NCBI GenBank assembly: GCA_964411675.1
Contig: CAYPLR010000016.1
Location: forward strand, 1-35,398
From: JAAYBG01 sp964411675
GTDB taxonomy: Bacteria > Bacillota_I > Bacilli_A > ML615J-28 > CAG-698
Direction of reading: 5' to 3'
Length of the DNA stretch: 35,398 bases
Of this stretch, positions 15,393 through 25,424 are shown piece by piece. The notes under the pieces were generated by a model. That model saw only the letters and a list, made by a program, of their open reading frames with translations. It was not told where the DNA came from and did not search any database. The number at the start of each line of letters is the position of its first letter. Position 1 is the stretch's first letter. A program made the position numbers and the translations under genes.

Positions 15393-16124
15393 CTAATTTC
15401 GATTAGCAAATAATATAGTTACAATTCTTAAGATTTCAATATATAACCAAACTAAAGTAAATACTAAACCAAAAGAAGCATACCATTCCATTTCTTTTGG
15501 ATAACCACCTTCAACAACTTGGCGAATATGTTCTAAATCAAAAAATAAATATAGTGTTGCTAGAAATACTGTTAACGCAGAAATTCCCAAACACAAACCG
15601 AAATTGTAGGCTTGTCCTGTGAATGTCATGATTAAATACAATATAATTTGAGTTAAAATCATGCCAACCGCAAAAATAAGTAAGAACTTCATAAAACCTG
15701 ATTTTACTTTAACAAGATTTGTTAAAAATAAAGTTGTTACAACCATAAAAACCATGATTGTTGAAAGCAAGGCCGTAACAACTGCTCCTTCTGCAATTGC
15801 ACCATAAATAGCTGAAATAAAGCCTACCAATAATCCTTCCAATAAGCAATAGATTGATCCCGTTACTTTTACAGCACGTGGTGACCAAAATGAAATTAAT
15901 GCAAAGATAAATGTTGAGAAAGCAGCTACTGAAAGCAATGTTGAGTAAATCCCAGCATTGACTGTACTTAAGAACAATCCACCAAAAGCACCTGCCAGAA
16001 CTAATAGTAAATAAACGATTGATTTTCTAGCGATCCCACCATAAGTAGCGACTTCAAAATCAACACCTTCTACTTCACTATTAAGAATCTTTTTAAATAC
16101 TATATTTGAACTTCTAAATCTCAA
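15393..16124 (-). CDS. Bax inhibitor-1/YccA family membrane protein
   Basis: About 243 residues with seven hydrophobic segments after a short polar N-terminus ('FRSSNIVFKKIL', the conserved 'SNPVF' box of the BaxI_1 group). Relatives are membrane calcium-leak or protease-modulating proteins; the bacterial role is uncertain. The frame opens at GTG 16133 within the AAAGGTGA ribosome binding site; by spacing TTG 16124 is the likelier start, though the GTG cannot be ruled out. A promoter lies at 16154-16182, just beyond the end of polC, so this gene and aroQ form their own unit. Confidence 0.85.
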   Translation of the reverse strand: MRFRSSNIVFKKILNSEVEGVDFEVATYGGIARKSIVYLLLVLAGAFGGLFLSTVNAGIYSTLLSVAAFSTFIFALISFWSPRAVKVTGSIYCLLEGLLVGFISAIYGAIAEGAVVTALLSTIMVFMVVTTLFLTNLVKVKSGFMKFLLIFAVGMILTQIILYLIMTFTGQAYNFGLCLGISALTVFLATLYLFFDLEHIRQVVEGGYPKEMEWYASFGLVFTLVWLYIEILRIVTILFANRN

Positions 16125-16153
16125 GTTTATCACCTTTCCTTTTTACTATTCTA

Positions 16154-16182
16154 ATTATACCTTTTACTGTTGTGATATTCAA
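16154..16182 (-). promoter_or_regulatory. Promoter of the BI-1 family gene
   Basis: TTGAAT (16182-16177), 17 bp, TATAAT (16159-16154). Confidence 0.75.
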
Positions 16183-16218
16183 GTCACATCCGTAAAAGAT
16201 ATGACAATTACCCCTCAA

Positions 16219-19200
16219 TTAATTATTAAAAATCTCCAATTGATCATCTTCAGGTAGATTCTTTAATATTCCTAAACGATTAAATCGTTCTATTAATGTA
16301 TTCGATAACCTTGTTCTTCTTGATAAGTCTTTGATTGAAGTGAAAGAAGATTCTTCTCTTGCTTCAACAATCGATTTTGCAGTACTTTCTCCTAAAGAAT
16401 CAACAGCAATAAATGGAATAATCAAACTATTATCATCAATCAAGAAATCTCGCCAATTTGATTTTTCTAAATCGATTTGCTTGAAGCGATATCCTCTTGC
16501 AGTCATTTCTAACGCTAGCAATAAAGTATCATAAACATCAATCTCTTTGTTACTGATTTCTTGTTTATTATTCATGCGTTCTTCTATATCTTTCACTTTT
16601 TGGAAAATAGCATCATAACCCGCTACCATTGTCTCAACATCAAAAGCATTCGCTCTACGAGAAAAATATCCAGCATAATAATAAATAGGTCGATATAACT
16701 TAAACCATCCTATTCTTAAAGCCATAATTACATAAGCAGAAGCATGAGCTTTTGGGAACATATATTTAATTGCTTTACAAGAATCAATATACCATTTAGG
16801 AACATTATAACGTAACATCTCTTTTTCATGTTCTGGGGTAACACCTTTTCCTTTACGTACTTTTTCCATAATTGTAAAAGCAGAAAGAGCAGGTAAACCT
16901 TTTTCTAGTAAATAAATCATAATATCATCACGACATCCGATTAAATCATTGAATGGTATTGCAGAAACTCCTTCTTTCATTCCAAAGAAATAGTCCTTTG
17001 CATTTCCATTCCAAACATCACGTCCATGGCTTAATCCTGAAATCTTGATTAAATCACTTACTGTCCTAGGTCGAATGTCCTTCAACATCGTTTTAGCAAG
17101 AGAAGTACCAAATTCTGGTAACCCTGTTGTACCAATTTCCATCTTTACTTGTGTTGGTGTTACCTTTAACACTTCAACACCAGAGAATAAATTTAAGACT
17201 CCTTTATCAAATAGTGGTATTTCTTCAACCGTTGCAAATGGAAATTTTTCAGGTTCTTGATTCACAAAGTTCATCAAATGACGAATCATAGTGGGATCAT
17301 CATGACCTAAAATATCAAGTTTCAATAAATTATGTTCAAAATCATGATAACCATGATGAGTTGTATACCAATTCTTGGAAGTATCATCAGCAGGGAACTG
17401 GACTGGTGTGATTTCATTAATGTCCATCCCCTTTGGAACTACAACAATTCCACCGGGATGCTGTCCTGTAGAGCGCTTTACTCCACACAATCCATTAGCC
17501 AATCGTTTGATATCGCTTTGACGCATTGGTTTTCCTTCTCGTTCATTATGGCCTTTTACATAACCATATGCCGTATTGTCCTGGATGGCAGATATCGTTC
17601 CTGCTCTAAATGTATATTCTTCGCCAAATACTTCACGACAGAAGTCATGTGCTTTAGCTTGATAATCTCCCGAGAAATTTAAATCAATATCAGGAACTTT
17701 ATCTCCTTCAAACCCTAAGAATGTTTCAAATGGAATGTCACAACCATTTCCTTCTAGTTTTTCTCCGCAAATAGGGCAGGTGTTTTCTGGAAGGTCATAA
17801 CCCGTACCACTATTATGTAATGTTTCCATAAACTTAGCAGCTTCTGGACGTTGTTCATAGTTCTTCTTTTCTTCCACGTTCAATTTAAATGCACTAAAAT
17901 GGCATTTAGGACAAACATAATGGGGTGGTAAAGGATTTACTTCTGTGATTTCCATAAAGGTAGCAACTAAACTTGATCCTACCGAACCACGACTACCAAC
18001 GATATAGCCAGCATCTTTAGAATGCTTTACAAGTAAATAAGAAATATAGTAAATAGTTGCATAATTATTATCGATAATACTTCTTAGTTCCTTATCCAAA
18101 CGATCTTGAATATACTTTGGTAAAGGATTTCCATACCTCTTGAAAGCATTCTTGTAGGTTAAGTCGATGACTCCTTGTTTTGCAGAAGGAACTCCTCGTT
18201 CTGCTAAGAAATTATCCGCAGGTGCAAATAATTCACGAGGGAAAATATTGAATTCTTCTATCATATCGCTAATTAGATTGGTATTCTTAACAACAATTTT
18301 CTGAGCCAATGCTTCATCAAGAAAAGAAAATTCTTGTAACATGGTATTGGTATCTTTAAAATATTGTTCAGGCATTTTATTGATATCTTTTAAATCATGT
18401 AGGCCACCCCCTACTAAAGGGACTTCCACTAACATTTTTCGTAAAATATCATCACTAGGATCAAGGAAATGTACATCACCAGTAGCAACAACAGGAATTC
18501 CTTTTTCTTCTCCTGCTTTTATTATTTTTTTAATTACTTCTCTAATAATATCTGCAGTAATAATTCCTTCTGAGCTTTCAATTAAATGACAATAACATTC
18601 TACTGACTGAACTTCTAAATAATCATAAAAACTAATAACTTCTAATAATTCCTCATAACTTTTATTTAGTGCGGTGTCAAATACTTCTCCTCGATAACAT
18701 GCGCTGCCAACTAGCAATCCTTCGCGATGCGTTTCTAAGAATTTCTTTAAAATTCTTGGTTCCTTGTAAAATGTTTTTGTGTGTGATTCTGATACAATTT
18801 TATTTAAATTTACCAAACCTTGGCGATTCTTTGTGATAAGAATAATATGAGTTGGAATGGCGTGTTTAAAGGCTTCTTCAGGATTAATCATCCCATTAAT
18901 TTGATTATAATTATAAATTTTACTATCAAATAAGCCCTTCAACATCTTCAAAAATATTTCAGTAGTTGCTTTCGCATCATAGATAGCACGATGATGCTGT
19001 TCTAAATCAACACCAAATAATTTGGCAACATAGTTTAAAGAGAATTTCTTTAACTTATCCCCATAGTAAATACGAGCAAATTGTAAGGTATCTATGGTTG
19101 GTAAAATAGAATAAACAATTCCTAGTCGCTTTAAATTTTCATACAAGTGAGAATTATCAAATGTTGCATTATGAGCAACAAGAATGGCTCCATCAATAAA

Positions 19201-20724
19201 TTTCCAAAATTTTGGTAGTACTTCTTCAATGGTACCAGCATTTCTTACATCATCTTCAGTAATACTAGTTAATCTAGTAATTGCAGAGGATATATGATTT
19301 TTAGGTTTTACATATTCAGAAAATTCTTCAATAATCATTCCGTTTTTTACTTTACATGCTGCTATTTCAATAATTTCATTATAAATTACAGAAAAACCTG
19401 TTGTCTCTAAATCATAAACAACATAAGTTGCATCACGAAGATCAATATCAGCATTTGTTAGAGCAATTTTAAATTTTGCTTCGTCAACAAATCTTCCCTC
19501 TAAACCCAAGATAGGTTTTAGTTTATTCTCTTTTGCAAATTTATGAAAATCTGGAAATGCTTGTATATTATAGTGATCCGTGATTGCTAATGCTTTATAA
19601 CCATATTGAGCTGCTCTTAAAACATAAGCTTCAATATCTAAAACTGCATCTTGAGCTGACATCTTTGTATGTGCGTGTAATTCCACGCGGGGATCGCTTA
19701 ATTCTTCTACTTTTAATTCTTGTTTTTCTACTGGATGACTATTAATCTCGTTAATGTTAATGACAACATCACGAGAATATTTATCAAAAACCATTTTTCC
19801 AACAACTTTTACAGTAAATCCAACCATACAATTTTCTTGATAAAATTTTTCATAATAGGGATCGGTTAGATTAATGAATGTTTTTAGTAAAATTGAACTT
19901 GTTCCATCACTAATAGTGGCCTCATATATTTTATATCCACCTTTTAATGTTTTAATTTCTGCTTCTAAAACATCTCCTTCAACAACAAATACATCATTGA
20001 AGTTCTTATTGGTATATTCCATCAACTCAAATTCTGTTGTTGGTAAGTTTTTTAACGGAGTAGGATCTTCTGACAATTTTGTTTTACTACGACGATTTAG
20101 TGTTTTTGTTTTCTTGTTTTCAGCTTTATTACTATTTTCTGCCATTTCTTGAATTCGAATATCTCGTCTCGCCTGACTAATTGAAGTATCCATACTAATC
20201 TTTATTTCTTCCTCAATAGGAGACACAAGAGTGTTTATTTCAACCGCAACAGGTACAAAATCGACTCCATATGCTTTTGCTTGGAGTTCAATAATCGGCA
20301 ATAATTCTTCAACAATCTTTTTTTCTACTTCAGATGCAACAGAAAATGTAATTTTATTATCGCTGAAAATCGTTATAAATTTCTTTAAAGCATTACAGCG
20401 AGCACGATCATTGCATGCTATATCAACAAAATATTCATAATACTCTTTTAGAAGAGCTTCACTAATAAATTTTTTTTCAAAAACAAATTCAACCTTTGTT
20501 TTTGAATTTAGATTGATACTTTTATTCATGTAATCAGAAATATCTGTTGCTAGTTTCGCTAGTTTTTTGATAGAAAATGGTTTTTCAAATGCTATGATTA
20601 ATACTGTAGCCATTTCTTTGATATCAACTACAACTTTTTCTAATATTCCTTTATCAATATCATCGTCAATATCATAATCTATTAGTTTTAGTAAATCATA
20701 ATATTTTTTTCTTTGTTCGGTCAT
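16219..20724 (-). CDS. polC: DNA polymerase III alpha subunit, PolC type
   Basis: The Gram-positive replicative polymerase with built-in 3'-5' proofreading, acting at the fork with the beta clamp. Domains in order: N-terminal domain (1-220), OB fold (about 240-340), PHP ('VELHAHTKMSAQDA' at about 348), an inserted DEDDh exonuclease ('YDLETTGF' about 437, 'AHNATFDN' about 518, 'HHRAIYDAKAT' about 577), the rest of PHP (to about 760), then the polymerase with 'GSRGSVGSSLVATF' (about 910), a four-cysteine zinc site (CPKC about 938, CPIC about 983), catalytic 'PDIDLNFSG' (about 1011) and 'STGQHPGG'. At 1501 residues it is slightly longer than the usual 1,430-1,450. The ATG follows GAGGTGA. A -10-like TAGAAT (20749-20744) lies upstream, but its -35 is poor, so part of the expression may come from the amidohydrolase operon 61 bp away. 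Confidence 0.97.
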   Translation of the reverse strand: MTEQRKKYYDLLKLIDYDIDDDIDKGILEKVVVDIKEMATVLIIAFEKPFSIKKLAKLATDISDYMNKSINLNSKTKVEFVFEKKFISEALLKEYYEYFVDIACNDRARCNALKKFITIFSDNKITFSVASEVEKKIVEELLPIIELQAKAYGVDFVPVAVEINTLVSPIEEEIKISMDTSISQARRDIRIQEMAENSNKAENKKTKTLNRRSKTKLSEDPTPLKNLPTTEFELMEYTNKNFNDVFVVEGDVLEAEIKTLKGGYKIYEATISDGTSSILLKTFINLTDPYYEKFYQENCMVGFTVKVVGKMVFDKYSRDVVININEINSHPVEKQELKVEELSDPRVELHAHTKMSAQDAVLDIEAYVLRAAQYGYKALAITDHYNIQAFPDFHKFAKENKLKPILGLEGRFVDEAKFKIALTNADIDLRDATYVVYDLETTGFSVIYNEIIEIAACKVKNGMIIEEFSEYVKPKNHISSAITRLTSITEDDVRNAGTIEEVLPKFWKFIDGAILVAHNATFDNSHLYENLKRLGIVYSILPTIDTLQFARIYYGDKLKKFSLNYVAKLFGVDLEQHHRAIYDAKATTEIFLKMLKGLFDSKIYNYNQINGMINPEEAFKHAIPTHIILITKNRQGLVNLNKIVSESHTKTFYKEPRILKKFLETHREGLLVGSACYRGEVFDTALNKSYEELLEVISFYDYLEVQSVECYCHLIESSEGIITADIIREVIKKIIKAGEEKGIPVVATGDVHFLDPSDDILRKMLVEVPLVGGGLHDLKDINKMPEQYFKDTNTMLQEFSFLDEALAQKIVVKNTNLISDMIEEFNIFPRELFAPADNFLAERGVPSAKQGVIDLTYKNAFKRYGNPLPKYIQDRLDKELRSIIDNNYATIYYISYLLVKHSKDAGYIVGSRGSVGSSLVATFMEITEVNPLPPHYVCPKCHFSAFKLNVEEKKNYEQRPEAAKFMETLHNSGTGYDLPENTCPICGEKLEGNGCDIPFETFLGFEGDKVPDIDLNFSGDYQAKAHDFCREVFGEEYTFRAGTISAIQDNTAYGYVKGHNEREGKPMRQSDIKRLANGLCGVKRSTGQHPGGIVVVPKGMDINEITPVQFPADDTSKNWYTTHHGYHDFEHNLLKLDILGHDDPTMIRHLMNFVNQEPEKFPFATVEEIPLFDKGVLNLFSGVEVLKVTPTQVKMEIGTTGLPEFGTSLAKTMLKDIRPRTVSDLIKISGLSHGRDVWNGNAKDYFFGMKEGVSAIPFNDLIGCRDDIMIYLLEKGLPALSAFTIMEKVRKGKGVTPEHEKEMLRYNVPKWYIDSCKAIKYMFPKAHASAYVIMALRIGWFKLYRPIYYYAGYFSRRANAFDVETMVAGYDAIFQKVKDIEERMNNKQEISNKEIDVYDTLLLALEMTARGYRFKQIDLEKSNWRDFLIDDNSLIIPFIAVDSLGESTAKSIVEAREESSFTSIKDLSRRTRLSNTLIERFNRLGILKNLPEDDQLEIFNN

Positions 20725-20785
20725 AATTCACCTCATTGTTTCTATTCTATCATACATTAGCTATTTTTTCTATAGTTAATCCTTA

Positions 20786-22357
20786 TTAAAGAGAATTTGC
20801 ATCATATACTTTTTTCCCACCGACATAAGTTGCTAAGACTTTCGTTTGAATCATTTCTTCTAGTGGTATTTCAAAAATATTACGATCAACAATTATAAAA
20901 TCAGCAAAATATCCAGTTTCCAATCGCCCTTTTTTATTTTCCATAAATTCCTGGTAACTACTGCCAATTGTATAAGCATCAATTGCTTGATCTACTTTAA
21001 TAAACTGGTGGTTATTATATATTTTTGTTTTCTTTAAATTTCTTCGAGTAACTGCTAAATAAATTCCCTGAAATGGATTAATTTCTTCAACTGGTAAATC
21101 AGTCCCAAAACTAGTTGGAATCGTTTCTATCATTGTTTTAAACGCATAACTTGTTTGAGTAAGTTCTTTTCCTACTCTTTCTTCAACAATTCCCATATCA
21201 TAATCAAGAAAAGCTGGTTGAACTAAGGCACAAATATTATATTTCGCAAGATTTTCAAGGCATTTTTCATCAGTGATTTGAAGATGAACAATTCCATGAC
21301 GCAAAGGATTGGTTTGATTATTACTGTTCATAAAAGCATCCAGTGCTTCATGAATTGATTGGTTACCAATTGCATGAAAAATGAGTTGGACTTGTTTTTG
21401 ATTCGCTTCTAAAACAAGATTTTCTAAATGATCATAAGGAATACATAAAACCCCTGCCGTCGTTAGATCATCCTGATAAGGGATTGTTAAGGCTGCAGTT
21501 CGTGCTCCTAAGGATCCATCAAGAAACATCTTCAAAGGACCCATATGATGATAAGGATTCTCTATAAATCCTTTTTTTATTTCAAGATATTGATTTATCG
21601 TACTTGTTGTTACTTGATGAGTAATCCTTATTTTTTGTTCATTGGCAATTTGTTCATAAGCCTTTAATAAATAGTTGTAGTTTTCTAGGGAACAATCGTT
21701 GGTTTGAATGGATGTTACACCATAACTTAAGGCGTAATGTACAGCATCTTTTAAAAGAATTGTCGCTTGCTCTACATCTAATGTTTCATAAAATTGTTCT
21801 ACTAAACCACAGGCATTTTCAGTTAAGATTCCATTGGGCTCGTTTTGATTATTGAGTATTATTTGTCCTCCAGGAATCCTGGTTTCATGGTTAATATGAC
21901 ATAACTCCAACACTTTAGAATTCACACAAACAATGTGGCCACAAACACGAGAAAATACAATGGGGATTTCTCTACTAATCAAATTGAGATCTTCTTTTGT
22001 GGGGATCATTGGTTTTATGAATTTGTCTTGATTAAATCCTTCTCCAATTAACACCGAACAATTCGGATGATTAGCCAAGTGTTTTTTTCCTATCGCAATA
22101 ATCTCTTCAATACTTTGAGCATCATTTAAAATTGCTGTTCTTACCTTTTTGGCTTTATGAAACAAGTGGAGATGGGAATCATTAAAACCTGGTAAAACGA
22201 GTCTCTGTTCGAGGTTAATCTGAGCTTCATAATGATAGGAATCTCTTATTCGTGATTCTTCACCAATAGCAATAATCCTATCCTCTTCAACAATCATTGC
22301 TTGACAAAATTGTTTGTTTGAATAAATTTTTCCATTAAAATAAAGGGTTCTTTTCAT
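20786..22357 (-). CDS. Amidohydrolase family protein (YtcJ/Amidohydro_3 type)
   Basis: 523-residue cytoplasmic metal-dependent hydrolase. Seen: N-terminal beta strands of the split domain ('NGKIYSNKQF'), metal motif 'PGFNDSHLHLFHKAK' (HxH), 'FLDGSLGARTAAL', 'IFHAIGNQSIHEALDAF', 'RHGIVHLQIT', 'FGTDLPVEEINPFQGIYLAVTR' (metal Asp), then a return to the beta domain 'ETGYFADFIIVDRNIF'. This is the family of YtcJ and N-substituted formamide deformylase; the substrate cannot be told. Its ATG overlaps the stop of the PHP gene upstream by four bases (ATGA), so the two are translationally coupled and may serve one catabolic route. No terminator is visible before polC. Confidence 0.87.
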   Translation of the reverse strand: MKRTLYFNGKIYSNKQFCQAMIVEEDRIIAIGEESRIRDSYHYEAQINLEQRLVLPGFNDSHLHLFHKAKKVRTAILNDAQSIEEIIAIGKKHLANHPNCSVLIGEGFNQDKFIKPMIPTKEDLNLISREIPIVFSRVCGHIVCVNSKVLELCHINHETRIPGGQIILNNQNEPNGILTENACGLVEQFYETLDVEQATILLKDAVHYALSYGVTSIQTNDCSLENYNYLLKAYEQIANEQKIRITHQVTTSTINQYLEIKKGFIENPYHHMGPLKMFLDGSLGARTAALTIPYQDDLTTAGVLCIPYDHLENLVLEANQKQVQLIFHAIGNQSIHEALDAFMNSNNQTNPLRHGIVHLQITDEKCLENLAKYNICALVQPAFLDYDMGIVEERVGKELTQTSYAFKTMIETIPTSFGTDLPVEEINPFQGIYLAVTRRNLKKTKIYNNHQFIKVDQAIDAYTIGSSYQEFMENKKGRLETGYFADFIIVDRNIFEIPLEEMIQTKVLATYVGGKKVYDANSL

Positions 22358-23853
22358 AATTTAACCAACGATAATCCTTCTTCTTTACGATAATAAGGAT
22401 ATCCACTCTTTGTATATTCTAGGTGCTCTTCTTCTAGGGAATCGTCACTAGCTTTCTCAAGAAGTTCTTTTCCTTTTGCTATATAGATTGGATTTGTAAA
22501 ACCAAATCCCAATCCATAATAATCGCCTAAGAATGCTCCAGGACCAATTGTTCCTTCTTTCGTAATCACTTCTAAACGATAGAATTCATTGTTTTTTACT
22601 TCCACATCAAATTCTTCAATAAAATGATTGATGCATTCATCAAAATGATATTCTCTAAAAATGACTGAGCTTTGTGGCTTTTTTGTCACTTTATTTTGTA
22701 ATATCTTTACATTTAAAATCGGGGATGAATCAAAGATATGAATTCTAAATTTCACTATCTTCTTATTTTGAATGAAAACAGTTTGATTGTTTTCTTTGCC
22801 ATCAATCGTAAAACGTATGTGAACGCCATTTGATCCATAGCAACAGCCTGTTTGTAATACTTTATATATATTATCTAAAGATAATTCATCCATGTTTCCC
22901 ATGATATAAGGATGCCCTGTTCGATGTAAAAAGTGACCATCAGAATTGGCAATTCCTACTAATTTTTTACCTACCGAGTTCATTTTGTCCCATAAATCAA
23001 AAGCCATGCGATTAGGTTCATCAAGAGCGTGATAATCTCCTTGCCACACTTCAATTCCCGTTGCATTTTTCAATTGAAATGCTTCCTCATAATCCCACCA
23101 GATCGAAGGACTAAATGGATGAGCTACATAAAACAAACCTCCCTGAGCAATTGTTTCATCAACAATATCCTGCCAGCATCGTCCTTCTGTTAAACGATTA
23201 TTTACATAATTAACATGGTATTGTAACGCATGTTCCCCTATTTTACCATCGGGATAATTCCCTTTTATTAGGGCTTTTCCGACTTGACCATACTCTCCTG
23301 AATTTGGATAAGCAAGAAAATCAGGGAAACTATGATTAACTTCATCACAATCTAAGGTATTTAGATAGCAGTGATCGGTTGGTGTAATCCAGGATAAAGC
23401 TCGATCCGATCTTACTCGTTTTGCATTGTCAAACACGCTATTATTATTTTGTCCATCAGAACGAGTTGAATGAGTATGGTTATCCCCACGATACAAGCCC
23501 TTGCCACTAACACTGATAATGGATGATAAAATTTGTGGTTTGGTATCAAACAACTCTGTGATGACAATCTGTATTTTTAAAAAATCACGACCACCATGAA
23601 CAGCAATAAAATCAACATCGATGCTTTGCTTTTCTTGTGGTTCAATTCTTTTAATTACGAAATTGTCAGATGATATTCCCAGCATATAGGGGCAATCAAT
23701 CGTAATTTTTACCCGTCGGAAAACAACTTGCGAATCATTTTGAACATAAATGGTTGCTTTAAATTGATCACCGGCGACTATTTTTTCAGGAATGTTTGCT
23801 ATTGTGACTTGATATAAATTGATATTTTTTAATGATAATTTTTCTAGTTCCAC
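22354..23853 (-). CDS. PHP-domain metallohydrolase, CehA/McbA-like
   Basis: About 499 residues. The N-terminal 130 residues form a beta-sandwich with no signal peptide. The PHP domain starts at about 147 with 'YRGDNHTHSTRSDGQ' (metal HxH), 'ITPTDH', 'FYVAHPFSPSIWWDYE', 'GIEVWQGDYH' and 'GIANSDGHFLHRTG' (metal SDGH), followed by a C-terminal beta domain. CehA/McbA members hydrolyse carbamate or phosphoester substrates, so phosphoesterase or amidase activity is possible. Several in-frame GTG codons exist (23865, 23862, 23853); AGGTGGTGA fits best with GTG 23853, the first two lying in the ribosome binding site. First gene of a two-gene operon with the amidohydrolase. Confidence 0.82.
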   Translation of the reverse strand: MELEKLSLKNINLYQVTIANIPEKIVAGDQFKATIYVQNDSQVVFRRVKITIDCPYMLGISSDNFVIKRIEPQEKQSIDVDFIAVHGGRDFLKIQIVITELFDTKPQILSSIISVSGKGLYRGDNHTHSTRSDGQNNNSVFDNAKRVRSDRALSWITPTDHCYLNTLDCDEVNHSFPDFLAYPNSGEYGQVGKALIKGNYPDGKIGEHALQYHVNYVNNRLTEGRCWQDIVDETIAQGGLFYVAHPFSPSIWWDYEEAFQLKNATGIEVWQGDYHALDEPNRMAFDLWDKMNSVGKKLVGIANSDGHFLHRTGHPYIMGNMDELSLDNIYKVLQTGCCYGSNGVHIRFTIDGKENNQTVFIQNKKIVKFRIHIFDSSPILNVKILQNKVTKKPQSSVIFREYHFDECINHFIEEFDVEVKNNEFYRLEVITKEGTIGPGAFLGDYYGLGFGFTNPIYIAKGKELLEKASDDSLEEEHLEYTKSGYPYYRKEEGLSLVKL

Positions 23854-23882
23854 ATCTTTCACCACCTATTTTAATTATTTAT

Positions 23883-23891
23883 ATTATAGCA
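23883..23891 (-). promoter_or_regulatory. Extended -10 promoter of the PHP-amidohydrolase operon
   Basis: TGC-TATAAT (23891-23883). No good -35 lies 16-18 bp upstream, so recognition would rest on the extended -10. Confidence 0.5.
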
Positions 23892-23945
23892 TATGGATGA
23901 CTAAAAATCATTGTTTTTTTTAATTAAACGCGAGTCAATGCCATA

Positions 23946-23975
23946 ATAAAAAGCCAAGTATATTCAACTTGACTT
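23946..23975 (-). terminator. Terminator of the LemA-TPM operon
   Basis: AAGTCAAGT (23975-23967) pairs with ACTTGGCTT (23959-23951), nine pairs with one G-U, then TTTTT. It begins 12 bp after the stop at 23987. Confidence 0.8.
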
Positions 23976-23986
23976 ATGTTTTTTAT

Positions 23987-24784
23987 TTAATGGCGACGTC
24001 TAAATATTCCTGCACCACCACTGGCACCGCCACCACCGCGATTGATGATGAATAAACCACTACCACCAACGACAAAAACTACGGCACCAATCATCAGTAT
24101 TTTTTCAAATAAAGTCATACTCGATGAGAAAATGTAACTCCATATGGTTGTGTTGATAATTTCTTCTGAATCATCAGGAACATATTCCTCAAAATAGCTT
24201 TGATATCCTTCTTCATCAAAGGGTTGAAAATCTTCATATCCATAGGCTTCTTCACAAACAATCCATAAGAATTCATGAAGCATTTTTGCAATTCCCATAT
24301 CTAGGTCTTCTTCTACCATGATAATTTCATCTACAATGGCTCCAACACGGGAAGCTGTCAAATATTGTTTCATTTGGTAGCCAATCTCAGTGTCAATGGC
24401 ATAAAGTTCAGGAAAAGTAACCCCATCATATTCTTGATTGATAAAGTACAAAACAACGAGTAGTCCCATATCGTTTTTTCCAATTTTCCACTGATTGAAT
24501 ATATCTGTTGGAACATATTTGTCCATATCAGTAGTTTCTTCTAGTAAAAATGTCGCGAAAACAATTTGTGCTCCACCATTACCTTCAAAATCATTGGAAT
24601 AATCAAATAGTATTTCTCCCTTTTCAACAATATTATGCCGCGTAGCTGGAGATAAAGCATTAGCAAAATCGTTCACATAAAATTCAGCTGTAGGATTAGG
24701 ATAATCTTTGCGATTGAAATACCAAAAAAGGAAGATACCTGCAATAACAAGAATTAAGAAAATCCCTTTCAACTTTTTAGTCAT
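23987..24784 (-). CDS. TPM domain membrane protein
   Basis: 265 residues: N-terminal membrane helix (6-23), outer TPM domain (about 35-180; 'YVNDFANALSP', 'GAQIVFATFLLEETTDMDKYVPTDIFNQWKIG' region, 'NDMGLLVVLYF', 'IDTEIGYQMKQYL'), an acidic linker, a second membrane helix (about 225-247) and a Gly-rich tail ending in RRRH. TPM proteins are membrane-anchored with the domain outside; some have phosphatase activity or help envelope and photosystem repair. It overlaps the LemA gene by eight bases, the common LemA-TPM pairing, suggesting the two act together. The short Gly-rich C-terminus is typical of this group. Function unproven. Confidence 0.87.
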   Translation of the reverse strand: MTKKLKGIFLILVIAGIFLFWYFNRKDYPNPTAEFYVNDFANALSPATRHNIVEKGEILFDYSNDFEGNGGAQIVFATFLLEETTDMDKYVPTDIFNQWKIGKNDMGLLVVLYFINQEYDGVTFPELYAIDTEIGYQMKQYLTASRVGAIVDEIIMVEEDLDMGIAKMLHEFLWIVCEEAYGYEDFQPFDEEGYQSYFEEYVPDDSEEIINTTIWSYIFSSSMTLFEKILMIGAVVFVVGGSGLFIINRGGGGASGGAGIFRRRH

Positions 24785-25373
24785 TAAAAACCACTTCTGG
24801 AATTTCTATTTCCCCTTCATCTGCCTTCCAATATCGTCTTTCTTTTTCAAAATTGAACATATTGGCGATAATGATTCTTGGGAATCTTCTAACAGAGGCA
24901 TTATAATCCTCAACTGCTAAATTGTAACTTCGACGAGCATATGCTAGTTCTGCTTCAGAGGAAGAGATTTCATCCATCAATGTCATATAAGCAGGGGTCG
25001 CTGATATATTTGGGTTATCTTCGTTAACAACCAAAGCAATTAAATCCGTTAAAGCCAAAGACTGTAAATAATCTGCTTCAATTAACCCTTCAATATCTTT
25101 ATTTGCACTAGCAGTTGCATAAGCTTCACGAGCTTCTGTAATTGCATTGTAGATATCTTCTGCGTGATCTTGTAAGCCATTAACCGTTGCTACTAAGCTG
25201 GTGATTTTTTGATATCTTTCAGCTAAAGTTACGTCTACTTGTGAGAAAGCTGAATTAACATTTTCATCTTTGTCAACTAAGCCATTGTATCCAGTAATAA
25301 AAATGATGATGATGATGATAACCAATAAACCCAATACTGCTCCAATAGCAGCTCCAATACTTCTTTTGTTCAT
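24777..25373 (-). CDS. lemA: LemA family protein
   Basis: 198 residues: N-terminal membrane helix (8-27, an almost pure Ile/Val/Leu stretch encoded by ATC/ATT repeats), then a long helical domain with the LemA signature 'GYNGLVDKDENVNSAFSQVDVTLAERYQKI' region and a C-terminal 'SVRRFPRIIIANMFNFEKERRYWKAD'. The N-terminus is outside and the coiled helices are probably cytoplasmic by family topology. It is co-transcribed with the TPM gene it overlaps. The ATG follows GGGAGG. No clear promoter is seen; a nine-base inverted repeat lies upstream at 25425-25451. Confidence 0.88.
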   Translation of the reverse strand: MNKRSIGAAIGAVLGLLVIIIIIIFITGYNGLVDKDENVNSAFSQVDVTLAERYQKITSLVATVNGLQDHAEDIYNAITEAREAYATASANKDIEGLIEADYLQSLALTDLIALVVNEDNPNISATPAYMTLMDEISSSEAELAYARRSYNLAVEDYNASVRRFPRIIIANMFNFEKERRYWKADEGEIEIPEVVFND

Positions 25374-25424
25374 GAAACCATTCCTCCCAATTAGAACTAT
25401 TTTTTATATTTACTACAAACTAAA

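Noticed and set aside
16331..20440. Several plus-strand open frames of 60-116 codons within polC.
   Set aside because: They are antisense shadows of polC with no ribosome binding sites and no recognisable protein features.
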